64,000 nt of DNA from Ulva prolifera (Eukaryota > Chlorophyta > Ulvophyceae > Ulvales > Ulvaceae). Location: contig CM041198.1 of NCBI GenBank assembly GCA_023078555.1, positions 1,204,856-1,268,855 on the forward strand, read 5' to 3'. This document shows positions 11,849 to 23,754 of this stretch, piece after piece (positions within the stretch are counted from its first letter, which is position 1; each line of letters opens with the position of its first letter). The notes under the pieces are model-generated. The model made no database searches, had not been told where the DNA came from, and saw only the letters and a program-made list of their open reading frames with translations. A program made the translations under genes and the position numbers.

Positions 11849-13700
11849 CTCATACAAACATCCCGATGCCCTTTCAGAGCTGATGTAAATGAAGTAAATG
11901 TCTCAGCAGGATCAAATGTTGCCACAGTCTCGAGGTAGCCTGACAGCAGATGCGACGGACTTCTGACCTACTTTTCCCAGGGCACAGTGTCACCGCCTCA
12001 ATGCTTTGGTCGGGCTGGCAACTGAGTAGAAGGCTGAGCGTCTGTGTATGCAACCAAAATCTGACCGGCATGGCTGAGCACGTTCATTCTTGGCTCAGCT
12101 GATTGCCTGGTATTGAGACTGGAACATGCGGAGACTGTTGCAGTCATCAGCCGGTTACAGTCAACACCTGCTTCAGGTTGTGCCTCTTCTGTTGTCTTAT
12201 AAGCGAGGCAGACCAGCCTGTCTGTACATATACAAGGTGCTCATAGGCGTCAGCAAGGCCGTTGTTGAGCAGACGCTGGCCTTGCTTTGGCTGCATTGCC
12301 TCACGATCGAAACAGTGGCGCCTGCAGAGCGGGCAATTTGGCCGCTCGCATGACACAGCTGCCAAGGCTGCAGTACAACAGATCTAGATGCCGCTGTGTG
12401 TGCGCGGTCCCAGGTCGAGCACAAGCGGTCCCAGGTCAAGCACAAGCGGTCCCAGGTCGAGCACAAGCGGCCGATTCCGCAGTCGTACACAGAATCAGGT
12501 CACTGTCCTTCGAAATGGTCAGCATCTCGTGACGATATGAACAGACCATGGCCTCGTGCTCACAACAGCCACATCAGCCGCTGCTTATGCTGGGCCTAGA
12601 CCTGAAACACATGAGCACTGTGCTGCATTCGCACCCTTCTGCAGTGCAGCTACGACCGTCAGTGTCTCTGCCACGCCGGCTCGCTGGGCCTCACCTGGCA
12701 CACTCCGCAGAGCCTTGACAGCACCACCCCATGATCCACAGGCACAGCGTGGAGCGCAGGGCACTGACTCCATGCGACTACCTCAGACAGTCATACACGC
12801 TAGCTGTACGGTACAGAATCCCACTGCTCCACTGCAGGGCAGATCCAGATCCTGGCATCGCGATGCTACACTGTATTGAGCTTCGTGTCGCTTCGGGCTG
12901 GCTGGTGTTGGCCCAGCCAGCCCGATCTTGCGAAGCAGTGTCCGTTTTGGGGTCTGACATCGAGGGCGTCACCCCCACAGAACGACACAGCAGCCCGGTT
13001 CTTTCTGGTTAAACTTGGGGCCCTTATGAAAAGGTCACACACGGGTGTGTATTCGATGCCTAGTCTGAGAAGGCGACTTGTCCAACGCTCTTGCTTGCTT
13101 TCTCGCTGCCAGTGCACACATTCCACAGGCTGAAAGCTCTGCAGCACCTCCCTGTAAATGTCTCTGGCCATTCAACGAAGGCAGGCAACAAACAAGCCCA
13201 GAGCTCCTGGCATTATGTAGCACAGTGCAGCTCAGGAGGTTGCCATCGGTGACAAGAACGGTCCAGAAACGGCAGTCACAAGGAGCGCTGTCCTCTTTCA
13301 TGGATTTGTGAGAACCTGGCAGCAAGGTCCAACATCCGACGAGTGTCACTGATACATGAGCCACGAGCCATGCAAAACGGATCCACTCGCTCACAGGCCG
13401 GTGTCATTTGCGTAGGGATATTGATACAGTTGAGGACAGCTCAGGAGGCTGCAATGGGGGATGTTGCAGCCAGTAGTATTGTTGTGGAAGAGGCTACAAT
13501 GTTCGCGGGTGAAATCTAGAAATGCCTGTTGCAGAGGTAGACATGTGTGGCGGGCCCAAGACGAGCCCCGCACGCAGTCGCAGCTCCTACCACTGACTCA
13601 TGCAACATGTGAATGGCCTGTGCGACACATCAATGCTATATTGCTGCATCCGCCAGATATGCATCTAGGCAGTGATACCGAGGCATGACTGCACTCGTGA
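11849..13700 (-). CDS. Possible split minus-strand gene, unresolved
   Basis: Scattered minus-strand segments look coding. One near 11945-11855 contains YLETVATFDPAETFTSF after a TGTCAG acceptor. Others are near 12080-12010 (SHAGQILVAYTDAQPSTQ), 12290-12190 (QRLLNNGLADAYEHLVYVQ), 13280-13180 (CRFWTVLVTDGNLLSCTVLH) and 13145-13080 (RAFSLWNVCTGSEKASKSVG). The last two faintly resemble WD40 strands. No complete domain or set of phase-compatible joins was worked out. If real, the gene converges on the DUF4079 gene. Confidence 0.28.
12403..12470. repeat. Short tandem repeat, 22 bp unit, about three copies
   Basis: The unit begins GGTCCCAGGTCGAGCACAAG and is repeated about three times with single-base changes (GTCGAG / GTCAAG). 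It lies in non-coding DNA and no function is apparent. Confidence 0.8.
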
Positions 13701-13924
13701 CAGGCAGGGCACACCTGATGCTGTAGTGTGGTGCGTGGGAGACTGGGCGCAAGTGTCGATGCTGCAAGGCACTTCCGGAACTCTGAATCCTTCAAGCCAT
13801 CATCATGAAGAAATTGTGCATTCTCAATTTTATGATAGGGAAGTAGCAGACAGGGAGGCAGCAGAACATGATCGAACGAAGTGCAGGTGATAGCCCTGGC
13901 CCAGATGTACCACGAGGAAACAGG

Positions 13925-14742
13925 TTACATCAAACTCACGACGCTGAATTGAATTAATCGAGAAACTCGATTGGAAGAATTGGGACTTTGCACGCTTGCG
14001 CAGCGACTGATGCGAGTAGCAGGCACTTCACACGCGCCATGGAGGTAGCCATTCAAGAGCCCCGTTTCAGGCACACGACCTGAAGACAGTTCACGATTTC
14101 GACATCCTGCGTATATGTGTGATTTTAGTGTAACTGAGAAGCGGGTGGTCGCAACAAACGCGCGCGTTCCGTCTGTCGCCCTGCAAGCAGCTTGGCCACT
14201 CCAACCACTGCACGCGAAACGCACGCGCATCTGCGCAAAGGCGGTTGTTGCCCTGATCAGGACGTCCAGTTTATCATCACTGGTAAAGGTGATCGTGGAA
14301 AGGAGCTGCCGTGTTGTGAAAACGCGGTGGCGTGGCAGAAGGTGAAGTGGGTCTGCGACATGAGCGCAAGCGAGCATGTGGACCCGCATGCCGGTGAACG
14401 TTGCAAATGGTTGCGTATGAACCACGTGTTTCTGCTGTTGCCTACGGCAGGAAGCTTGCTCCCTGGGTCGACATGTACATAGAAGTGCCGACCCCTCACA
14501 TCCAGATCTCTTCCTGCCGGCATTGGCCATCAAACTGGATCATATACATCATGCGCAGTGCCAAGGTGCCCGGTTTGAAGTCGCAGCGGCTTGAGGACAT
14601 ACTACAGATCATCAGACGTTTGAAGTCCAGAACATGTGTTGCCCGCCGGCGCCAGTTTGCCCGCAAATGGTGCCGCGCGCCCCATGGGTTGCATCAATAC
14701 TTTGACGCCGTAGCTACTGACCGCGCTGCTGGCGCACCATAG
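13925..14742. other. Overlapping open frames of unknown status
   Basis: A 202-codon minus frame (13925-14533) and a 113-codon plus frame (14401-14742) are longer than most random frames here. The plus frame includes VDMYIEVPTPHIQISSC, a basic segment and a terminal TAG-side tail (FDAVATDRAAGAP). The minus frame includes STITFTSDDKLDVLIRATT. Neither has a recognisable domain or clear splice partners. At most one strand is likely to be coding. Confidence 0.25.
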
Positions 14743-17400
14743 CGATCGATCACATATTCGCTCGTCCACCCACCGGCCGATGCCGCACCATGCATGCGTT
14801 AGCCATTCGACACATGTCTTCAAGTAAGCTCGTCACAGCAGCTGAACGAAAGTGATTCTAGGGCAGCGTAACAGGCGCGTTCTAGGTCAGCTGTGTTCTG
14901 CAGGCAAGTCGCAGCTGACATCCGAAGGGACGATCGCGGGCAGTGGAGGAACAATCGGTAACCCCTGGCCAGGGATCCAGAGCAGAAGCAACTAGTTGCT
15001 GTGGCAGGTGTTCATGACCCGGTCCTTCCAGGTTCTTCTGGGTTACAGACTGTGGGGACTGGGGGCCTGGGGGGGGGGGGGGGGGCTCATGCGCCAGGGG
15101 CCTGGGCTGTGGGCCACGTGAACAATGCTGAATTCAGCTCATTCAACTAAATTAGCCTACAGAGCTGATGGTACATACATACAGTATACGCATGCCCGGA
15201 TCCATGTTGCTACCCTCATGGGGGCCTGCCAATGAGAGATCTCCCTGAGAGCACAGGGACTGTACGGTCCCCCTCCCAAGCGGTCTAGTGGACTATGGAG
15301 ATTTGAAGAGGTTCTCCCTTTCGTTGGCAACATTGGCAACCCCTGAGCTCTCAGGGAGAACTCTAAGGGGGGGGGCAGTTTATCGTCTGGGGCAGGGCTG
15401 GGGCAGGGCCTTTCCTATTGGGACCCATTGACAGTGCACATGTGCAATGATGCAGGTGAGTTGCGGTGGACAGCCTTCCAGTCTGAGCTGCAGTTGCGGT
15501 ACGTCCCACATCTGCAACCTCCAACTGCTGCCAGATGTGGCATTCACAAGCTTACACCTGCCACTGCCCCCCCCCACAAGCACCCCATAAGCACCGCCTG
15601 CCAGTGCCCTCAGACTTGTGCTCCAGATGCAGAGCAGGTCTACAGTGCAGCCAACAACATTTGCCATCTGTGGCAATCCAGGGGTATGGCCGCTATACCA
15701 TACATATCATGTCTTGGTGTTCAGGTGGATGCATAGATGCACTTCGAATTCAGTGATTGCAGATGCTCATGGCGGCGCTGCGCTGCCACTTCTGGCTAGA
15801 CAGCTGTCGCCTGAACGTTGCACTCCTGTTGCACTCCTGTCTGTAACACGCATGTCACAGTACTCACGTGACACACAGTGACACACAGTGACACACAGTG
15901 ACACACCGTGTGACAGTGACACGCCTTGATGGCACGCCATCAAGGTGGTGGTACAGGAACTCTGCAGCAGAGAACGTACCAGCAGGCAGGTACACCCTGC
16001 AGGGGAGGGAGTTGGCCCAGTCAGTTACAGTCTGGAAATGAACGGGGCAGCGGAGGACCGGTGCAACCCTGTGCCAACTGGCACAAAGACTCAGTGGTCA
16101 GTGATCAATCGCCGCAGAGACCATCCATTTGCCTGACTGAACAGCAGGCTGGCCCATGCCGTGTAACTGCCAGTACTACTATGATAGTATGCGGTGCAGT
16201 GCCAGCAGATGAGAATTTGTGCGCAAACATATGTGCTAGTAGCATGATGTGGAGGACAGATCTTCTAGAAGCAGAGAGGCAGGTAGCATCTCATGCACAC
16301 CCGATGGCGGAACAGATGCAGAAGGACGCTGATGGGATGTGACATGGGCAAGGCGGTTTGGAACTCAAAGTTCTGTGCGACGACCTCTGGCCGCTCACCG
16401 GCGATCCGGCCGCCCTCAGGATCCCTGCCCGCTCGGCATGCATGATGAATGGCGCTTGCAGGGGGGGGGGGGGGGGGGGGAGGGCGGGGCGGACCAAATC
16501 GACATCGCCTTGTCTCTGGCCACATGCGATACAGGCTGTGCGGCGGTGTGCCAGGCTGGCAGGGTTTGCTGTGGGTCTGTGGGGGCCCCTGGCGGTCACC
16601 GGGTGCCACTGCAGTGCAGTGGCCCGGACCTTTTGGTGGGTGGGGGTGTGTGCTACAAGGATAAAAGTGGCAGGGCGGGCAGCACCGCGAAAGAAGAAAG
16701 CAGATCAAGTGGGGGTGTGGGGATGGGGATCAGGAGTTGGGGTGTGGGGCGCAGTTCGGGTGCGTCGCGGTCCGGATGTTTGTGTGGGAGCGGGCGCTGG
16801 TTGCGACGGTGGTGTAGGTGCGTTGGGCCAGGCTGGTGGTTGTGTTCTTGCGCTGCTTGCTTGCTGGGGGCCTCGAGCTCGCCGCCTTGTCCCTTGTACT
16901 GTGTGAGTAACACACAGAGTTTGGGCTGTCCAGCCCACTCTGCCACACCAACAGCCGGCACTTGGCTTGTCAGCATGCACTAGTCATGCACTACTTGTGC
17001 ACTTGTTGTTCACAGCTCCTGATCCACCTAGCACCCCCCGTGCTGCTGCTGCGGCGGTGAGGTGGTGCTGTGAACAGATTTGCAGTTGAGAATCGCTTCT
17101 CCTCCTGAGGCTGCAAGAGGCAGGAATGCCATCTGGCTGGACTGTGCGCTCATGTCAGTGTTTGCAATTGTGTTTGTGTCAAGATGGCTGAGGTGAGGCT
17201 CAAACTCACAGCCACCAGCCTCAGCAGACATGACATGTCCCAAAGTCTAGTACATAATTGTGTGGAACACACACCCAGAAGCCAGCCAAGCACTGGGGTG
17301 TGATCATATATAGCTGTTTAGCCACAACTACCAGCATTCACAGACCCACCTGATGTGTGAGCCGAGATGTCTGATGGTCAGGCATATGTGCTTGAACCAC
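14743..17400. other. Repeat-rich non-coding stretch
   Basis: No gene is supported here. It holds G-runs at 15069-15085 and 16461-16480, an inverted pair (CTCCCTGAGAGC near 15240 and GCTCTCAGGGAG near 15346), four tandem copies of a 10 bp GTGACACACA unit at about 15866-15905, and LINE-tail copies at about 16650-16910. Confidence 0.5.
16640..16912. repeat. Two LINE 3'-tail copies in opposite orientation
   Basis: The left copy is antisense (TGCTACAAGGATAAAAGTGG then GCGGGCAGCACCGCG at about 16651-16692). The right copy is sense and ends near 16912 in a degenerate ...CTTGTAC...GTAACACACAG tail. The intervening DNA is GT/GGGT-rich, as in other longer copies of this family. Target-site duplications were not defined. 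Confidence 0.6.
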
Positions 17401-18677
17401 TCCACTGGCTAACTTAGCTTGAAGCTTGGTGCAGGTTTTTGGTCGCTAGGTTACGTTTGTAATTGTCTGCAGGATGTTATTTACATGGCCAGCGCAAACA
17501 CAGGAGCCATGTGTCTACATCAAAGGCTCGCACGATCGCTAGCCGCTTGTGATTCAACGAGTCTTGCACTCTTGAGGTCGATGTCCTTGGCCAAGTTTGG
17601 AATGGGCCTGAGTGACTGCAAGTTAACAGATGCATCGATCTGGACAAAGTCTCGAAATTCCGTTCGAACCAGACTACGTGAGCTCTGCAATCGACTACAT
17701 TTACATACATATATCGCATATGTCGCAATGACAAGCCGTAGACGGAATCGTGAGCGCAGACTGCTTCATATGCGCCTGCCTAGCGCAGTACCGCAGCGTC
17801 ATATCATGTGTACTAACTGAGGTAGAAAGTTCACTGGTTGATGCTGTATTACATATCATGTGGCCGTGGCCACCCACTGCATATGCATGCAGTGTCAGCA
17901 GAGCAATGCGACGCTTGCTTCGCAATTTTGCCGCCGCTAACATTCGACAGCCTGAGCAGATTGTCCAGATCTCCTGCATCCGCACACCTGGCGCAAGCGT
18001 ACGTGTGGGACGCCAATGCCGTGATATGACGACCGTGTAAACATATACAGCCGACGTTGCATTTCAAATATTCAAATCAACTGTACACGTTCAGACATCT
18101 TGTTTTGTGTGGAATCCTTGAATTTGAAATGTAGTCACCCAGATCTCCCATAAAGATGTTGCAGGCGATGCTCACGAAGGTTACTGCCTTATCCCGGCTC
18201 GTTGTTACAGGTGTTTGTGTTTTTGTGTTCTGGCATGGCAGCCACGCTCGGACGGCCTCACTCTTGAAGACTGAACATTATGTACCGTGTACATGTGATG
18301 CATCACACGTCATCACGATGTGAGGAAGTACCATCGTTTGGTGCGTACAGAAACATGGTACCGGTGGCGATTGCTTCACTCACGCAGACGTCTGCAGTGA
18401 GTCCCTTCAGCTAGCTTCGGCAAGCCCGAAACTGGTAACTATAGCTAGAAACCTCGGTCGGAGCGCGGTGATCGTCACGTATACGTATCTCGAGATAACC
18501 AACATCGTCCTTAACTCTCTTCCTCAGAGAGTACGGCCGCGGGGCGTATCAGCATTTGTCGGCACATGCAAAAATCGTGCAGAACAAACTTCTATGAGCC
18601 AGACTAGCGCTACCGCGGTACACCGGAGAGTTTACGCACCTTTGATGTGACCACGATGCCGGCATAGTTGTCGACAT

Positions 18678-19271
18678 TCAGGCGTCCGTTGCATCTCGAA
18701 AAATGCCGGAATGTAGGCACGTGAGTGCGGCAGCGTGTCTATACGACGGACAGCAGGAAGGAGGAGCACACTCATGATCAGCAGGAGCACATTCACGGGA
18801 TGAAGTGCCGTGCACCACATGTAGGAATGCTGTGCACGCGTCAATTTGTGAGCAGGCACAACTGCTGCGTGTATGATGCAATTGCCAGGCGTTGGCCTCC
18901 ATGGACGTCACAGCTTCTTCGTTGAGCACAACCAGGTTGCATTCGAGGGCACCCACCATGACCTGATCACCCCTGAGGGCGAACTGCCCATGATGAAAAA
19001 GATACATCCCCACTTCTGTGCACTGTGTAGTGGCAGTACCACCGACTGATATGCAGCAACCATAACTTACGAATTCATGGCTAGGCATCATGAGGCATCC
19101 CAGGTCCATTCTCAAATCTGCACAACGCCCAGACGCCTCACGCCTTGCTTTGGCAACCCAGCTCAACGATTCACTCAGTGCACAACTGCTACTGCTACTG
19201 CGATGCCGTGATGCATCAAAGTCATCTCCTGTGGAAGCAGCACCAGCATCTAGGCAGCAGGATCGGCACAT
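18678..19271 (-). CDS. Possible minus-strand gene fragment, unknown function
   Basis: A 197-codon frame contains coding-like text (SESLSWVAKARREASGRCAD, LRMDLGCLMMPSHE, then VGMYLFHHGQFALRGDQVMV and LVVLNEEAVTSMEANAW). A consensus-like GTAAGT follows SHEF, and ATATCAG and CTACACAG acceptors lie 33-52 bases on. A very short intron may therefore interrupt it. No family was recognised. Confidence 0.35.
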   Translation of the reverse strand: MCRSCCLDAGAASTGDDFDASRHRSSSSSCALSESLSWVAKARREASGRCADLRMDLGCLMMPSHEFVSYGCCISVGGTATTQCTEVGMYLFHHGQFALRGDQVMVGALECNLVVLNEEAVTSMEANAWQLHHTRSSCACSQIDACTAFLHVVHGTSSRECAPADHECAPPSCCPSYRHAAALTCLHSGIFRDATDA

Positions 19272-19429
19272 GCCCGGACTCCAACACGTCCAAGCCTCTG
19301 CCCTGTGCGGCGCCAGCTAGGGCTACAACCAGGCCCAGGCGCACCGATGCAGCGTGGTTGGTGGCAGCAATCCAGACAGACGACTCGCGCACACAACTCA
19401 GTGCGCTTGTGGGTCTTGGTATCTGTTTC

Positions 19430-19566
19430 GGTCGTTGGCGGGGCTTTGGGTTTTGCATGCGCTGATCGCGGCTGTGGCGGTGGTGCACTGGGCCGGGCGG
19501 GTGGATGTTTTCTGCCGGAGCTCGCGGTGCTGCCTGCCACGCTGCCTTCATCCTTGTAACACAATC
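19430..19566 (+). repeat. LINE 3'-tail copy, sense
   Basis: The copy ends GGTGCTGCCTGCCACGCTGC followed by TTCATCCTTGTAACACAATC. A diverged possible target duplication (ACACAACTCAGTGCGC near 19391 and ACACAATCCACTGCGC near 19559) flanks it. Confidence 0.65.
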
Positions 19567-19696
19567 CACTGCGCCATCTTCTGTGCCACAGGCGCGGCCC
19601 CACCCCTGCTCACACCGAGGCTACAACATCTCCCTGTAACCTCTGAAACCGTGATGCGGTGCATACACGACAAGCTCCGTCCGGATGTGAGTGCAG

Positions 19697-19697
<1 letters not shown>

Positions 19698-19728
<31 letters not shown>
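19698..19728. repeat. Poly(C) run, 31 bases
   Basis: This is an uninterrupted C run. It follows GTGAGTGCAGA and is followed by a pyrimidine-rich stretch and CCGCAG, so on the plus strand it has the look of an intron with a poly(C) pyrimidine tract. No flanking plus-strand exon was recognised. Confidence 0.95.
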
Positions 19729-19730
<2 letters not shown>

Positions 19731-19878
19731 TCCTTCTTCCTTCCCGCGCCGCAGCAGACACCCGCAGCAAACTGCACCCTGAATCAGCCTCTCCCTCTTC
19801 AGGCAGCCCGGCGGAGGCTCTCGCACGGGCGGCACACACTGCAGAGCCGCGCCTCCTCCCTGCCGCTCACGCCGGCTG

Positions 19879-20115
19879 CTACTCGCCGCCGCGGGCCATG
19901 TCGTCCACGGCAGCACGCACAGCGGCCCACTCGCCCGCCAGCACGCTCCGCAGCAGCGCCTTGTGCAGCAGGGAGCCGTGGCGGAGGCTCAGGAGGTACT
20001 GCCGGCTGCCCCGCACCGACAGCGGCAGGAAGGGCGCCGCCGCGAGCGCGCGCACCTCCTCGTCGCGCAGGCCCGCCAGCGGCGCCTCCACCCGGCTCAG
20101 CTCGACCAGCTCATC
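19879..20115 (-). CDS. Terminal coding exon of an unidentified gene
   Basis: The exon starts after AATCCAG at 20115 and runs in phase 0 for 78 codons to TAG at 19881-19879. It is very GC-rich with strong third-position bias: DELVELSRVEAPLAGLRDEE, a hydrophobic stretch, then LHKALLRSVLAGEWAAVRAA and MARGGE. It looks like the helical C-terminus of a larger protein. Upstream exons should lie above 20.15 kb on the minus strand but were not found among the repeats there, so the gene may be truncated. No family was assigned. Confidence 0.5.
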   Translation of the reverse strand, partial: DELVELSRVEAPLAGLRDEEVRALAAAPFLPLSVRGSRQYLLSLRHGSLLHKALLRSVLAGEWAAVRAAVDDMARGGE

Positions 20116-20513
20116 CTGGATTGCATGGGACCGCACTTCTCAGCACACTGGTGTGGTGCGATCGGGGGATCCATGTGTGGGGGATCCATGTGTGGTGTGC
20201 GTCTTTGCGGAGTGCATGCGGTTTGACTGTGGCCCTGATTGATGTCGGGTCAATGTGAAATGTGAACACGGATGTGGGCAGGATAAGTCGCACATAGCAC
20301 ATCAAGTGAACCACCGACCAACACACTCTCATGTGTCACCCGTGGTGTATGCCTCCCATGGTGTATGCCTCCCATGTCGAACGCAGTTGCCTGTGTTCTC
20401 ATGTGAAGTCGATGCGCATCACATGGTGTCATGCACGTGGTGTCACTAGAGCCTGTGCACTGTGGTGTTCCTCTGGATGGGTCAGATGTCCAGTCACAAA
20501 TACACACAAGGTC

Positions 20514-20554
20514 ACACATAAGGTCCTGCCCACCTCGCCGCCTTTATCCTTGTA
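20514..20554 (+). repeat. 41 bp LINE-tail insertion with 12 bp target-site duplication
   Basis: The insert ends CCGCCTTTATCCTTGTA. It is flanked by perfect copies of ACACACAAGGTC at 20502-20513 and 20555-20566. It is one of the shortest 5'-truncated insertions that can be recognised here. Confidence 0.8.
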
Positions 20555-21148
20555 ACACACAAGGTCGCTCGTGATGGAAAAGTGAGGTCATTGATTGCCC
20601 CACTGGGATTGCAACATCAGAGCAGGTATGGCAAAAGCAGAGCAGGTTGAGCTGTTTGACTGACACAATTGCACAGTGATCTGAGTGAGGGCTGCTTGGA
20701 TGCCTAAATCCATGCAACACAAGTCTCACAGGGCGCCAGTTGCTGGGGATGAGTCATGACTTGACAGCAGCAGGCACTCGCAAGCCAACAGGTCAGCACT
20801 TCAACACTCCTGCGTACTACCTCATCTGAGCTGACAGCTGGTTGACTCACTGGAGATCAGCAAGCAGCAGCAATGAGTGAAAAAGAATTGTAGCATGCAC
20901 CACCCTCCAATAGTGAAAAGCACCTGGTGACGTATACCACCACTGATGAGGATAAGAGAATCTATTGAGATACCTGCTTATGCCACATGCATAGCCTCCT
21001 ACATCTACATACACAGGATCCTGTGCAATCATCCGAGGGAGGTGACACATGTGTTTGCATTTACCTGCCACTCCGTATTTGTCCTTGTCACACTGTGAGC
21101 ACATGACATAGGGTGAGACATGACATAACGGTACCCCACAGTACCTAA

Positions 21149-21190
21149 CACGCCTGCACAGCTGTATCATGATACAGCTGTGCAGGCGTG
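21149..21190. repeat. 42 bp perfect palindrome
   Basis: Each arm is 21 bases. The left arm starts CACGCCTGCACAGCTGTATC and the centre is CATG-like (TCATGA). The sequence equals its own reverse complement without mismatch or spacer. It lies in non-coding DNA. It could form a cruciform or a hairpin transcript. Confidence 0.95.
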
Positions 21191-21305
21191 GCCACATGTA
21201 CAGTAAAGTAAACTTAAATTTGCTGAGCCGTATCCTGAAAGGACATTGACAACACATGAGGGTACTGTGCAATGCCTGCAAGGTTTGCTTCTAAGGAATG
21301 TAGTG

Positions 21306-21405
21306 ATATGCTTGTTGCTACAAGGATGAAGGGCTGCGAGGCGGACACCGTGGGGAAAGCAAACACTGCAAGAACATGACCACCAACCCAGCACCGATGT
21401 CGTGA
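21306..21405 (-). repeat. LINE 3'-tail copy, antisense, diverged
   Basis: It begins TTGCTACAAGGATGAAGG and continues GCGAGGCGGACACCGTGGGG. Imperfect flanking copies (GTGATATGCTTG and GTGATGTGCTGG) may be the target duplication. Confidence 0.5.
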
Positions 21406-22608
21406 TGTGCTGGGTGCATGTGTGCAGATGTCCAAGCTAAGCAATACATTTGGCTACATTTGGTGCTGACACCACACAAAAACCCCTACACCACACAGAG
21501 ACATTCTGACATCACCAGCATGATGTCATATGCAACCCCACCAGGACCATCCATGAATCAGAATTGCCGATCTTGTGGATGGTCCTGATGGACTTGCACA
21601 TGGACGTGGCCAGCCTGTGTCATGCCTTCAGCCCAACTCCATCAGTGATTTGTGCCAATGTCTATTTGCTGTGGCACCTGCTGCCACCTGCCAGCAGCTC
21701 CACGTCCCACTCTATGCCTGCCCAGGTCTGCCCAGGTCAGTCCACCACCTGTGTACCGCTGCACATCTAGCAGTGCTGGTGATGATGAAATTGCGCCCCC
21801 AACGGCTACATGTAACAATTCATTGGCTACATGTAACAATTCGCTGCAACACATGCTGTGCACATCAGCCCCGCACCTGCCGCTTGCCCCAGAAATCCAG
21901 TGTGCTGAACTGCAGGCACATCGCCAGCTCTGGATCAGATGTCCAGTGTGGCGCAAGTGGAGATGCAGAGGCACCACTTGGTGCTTCTGCCGGAGATGCA
22001 GAAGCACCACTGGGTGCTTCTGAGCCTGGTGCAGCTGGCAGCTGCTCCTCAGTGGAGCTGCTTGCAGCTTGATCTGCCACATCCACAATGGGCTGAAGCT
22101 GCTCAGCAGGGAGATAGACCAGAGAGAGCTCCCCTATATAGCGCTGGCCGTAGAACCACAGGGCCCAGCTGGCAAGGCCTGCGAAGGAGGTGAGCAGACC
22201 CGAGCCCACAATTTCCCCTGTAGCCACAGCGTCGCCCCTGCAATATGGGGTGGAACTGGGATGCAGCTGCAGCCACGTATGGCAAGGGGGCAATGCTGGC
22301 AGAGCACAAAAGGGGCAGCTTGGCAGGACCATGAGTTGCATTGCATGCAAGGCCGATGAAGATATGTGCAATGAAGATATCTGGGCACATGGCATGAGAG
22401 TTTTTGGATCATCAGCATGTGTTGCCACAAGGTTATGGCATTGGCCCTTTGAACAAACGGACAGAGGCGGCAAGGCAGGTACCAACACATGTCAACACGC
22501 ACACAAGCACCTCAGGCACAGCTTGTTGGTGGTGGATCAGGCCACAGCTGAGGTCACGCGGGGTGCTGCAGCACATATGGAGAGGGAAGCGTGCATAGAT
22601 ACATGTGG

Positions 22609-23206
22609 CACTCAACCGGCGCAGGCTGAGCAGGCGGAGGGGCTGGGGCGGAGGGGCTGGAGCGGGTGCGGGTGCTCAGGTGCTCAGGGCGGTGGCCCAA
22701 GAGAAGCTGGGGGACATCATGTTTATGCCGCCAGGTGACCCCTTGTGCATAGGGGATGTGTCGATTGTGAACCCCTGTGCTGATACCTATTGCGGCCGGG
22801 CGGCCCGGGGGTGCTGGGGTGACGCGGGACGTGCAGAAACGCAATACTTATCGTTTGTACGACCCTGATGCATATATCTTTCTGCCGTTGTCGCACGAGA
22901 CGCATGGTCGCTTGGGACAGCCTGCTATGGATCACTTGAATCGGCTGGCGGAGGTTGCGTCTCGGTGTGGTGTTGTGCATCGTGGTTTGTTTGTGACGAA
23001 TGCTCTGCGCCGGTTGAATGTGGCGTTGTGCAAAGGGAATGCTATTGCGCTCCTTGCGGGGCTTCAATCGTTGGCTGGAACCTCCGGCAGGGCTGTGGTG
23101 CGTGCGCGTGCCCGGCCTAGTGCCATGAATGAGTGAGTGGGTTTGCGAGTGGATTCCTAGCAATGGCCCGACGCCCGGCCTCTGTCCTTTGTAACTGCAA
23201 TACAAG
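22609..23206 (+). pseudogene. 5'-truncated LINE reverse-transcriptase ORF, 3' end, frameshifted
   Basis: Two overlapping frames together give the C-terminal part of a non-LTR reverse transcriptase polyprotein. The first frame has GDIMFMPPGDPLCIGDVSIV and NPCADTY. After a frameshift near 22800 the second frame continues RDVQKRNTYRLYDPDAYIFL, LSHETHGRLGQPAMDHLNRL and VTNALRRLNVALCKGNAI. It stops after AMNE at about 23136. The 3' end CCTCTGTCCTTTGTAAC is the tail shared by the many short copies in this window, so this appears to be their source family. Diverged target duplications (TGGAGAGGGAAGCGTGCATA near 22578 and TGGAGAGGGAAACATGCACA near 23207) flank it. The copy is dead: it is truncated at 5' and out of frame. 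Confidence 0.8.
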
Positions 23207-23754
23207 TGGAGAGGGAAACATGCACAAATACATATGGAGAGGGAAGCATGCATAAAGCAGGAAGCGGATCCGAAACAGAAGCAGATCCGTCCCAGCAGTG
23301 CAATTGCAAAAGCACTTCCGGACGGAGACAGGATCAAGCAGGGACACATGCAGGATGCGGCCAGGCAACACACACAGATGTGTCCACAGCCCGGCCGCAA
23401 CACATCGTCAGGCTGCACCGTCAACACAGGTGTTTCCCAAGAACAAATGCCCAGTGACAGGTAGATGCTCCAGTGTCGCAGCAATGGTGTGGCAACCAGG
23501 ATGTGGCAATGCTGTGCCAAGTATGCTTTTTCGTTGTTGAGCTTGGTCTGTTATGTGGTCAAATGGCTGCTTGCTGCCTGCATGATTACGACTTGGCTGT
23601 GTTCGCTCCTGCAGGGATGATTGCATTTGACACCTCCAGTGGCCAGCCGCCAGGCGACAAGCAACCAGGTGGAACGAACAAGCCCTGCTGTGACATGGAA
23701 GCATCTAGGGATGCGATGCACTGACGGCATCTTAAAGTGGCACCTGGGGTCGGA

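Noticed and set aside
12280-12360. GQIARSAGATVSIVRQ-like text suggesting ribosomal protein uL2
   Set aside because: The surrounding residues lack the conserved uL2 context and the frame breaks at once, so it is treated as chance similarity.
19659-20258. Plus-strand ORF of 199 codons beginning with polyproline
   Set aside because: The proline run is the poly(C) tract and the rest is antisense to the GC-rich minus-strand exon.
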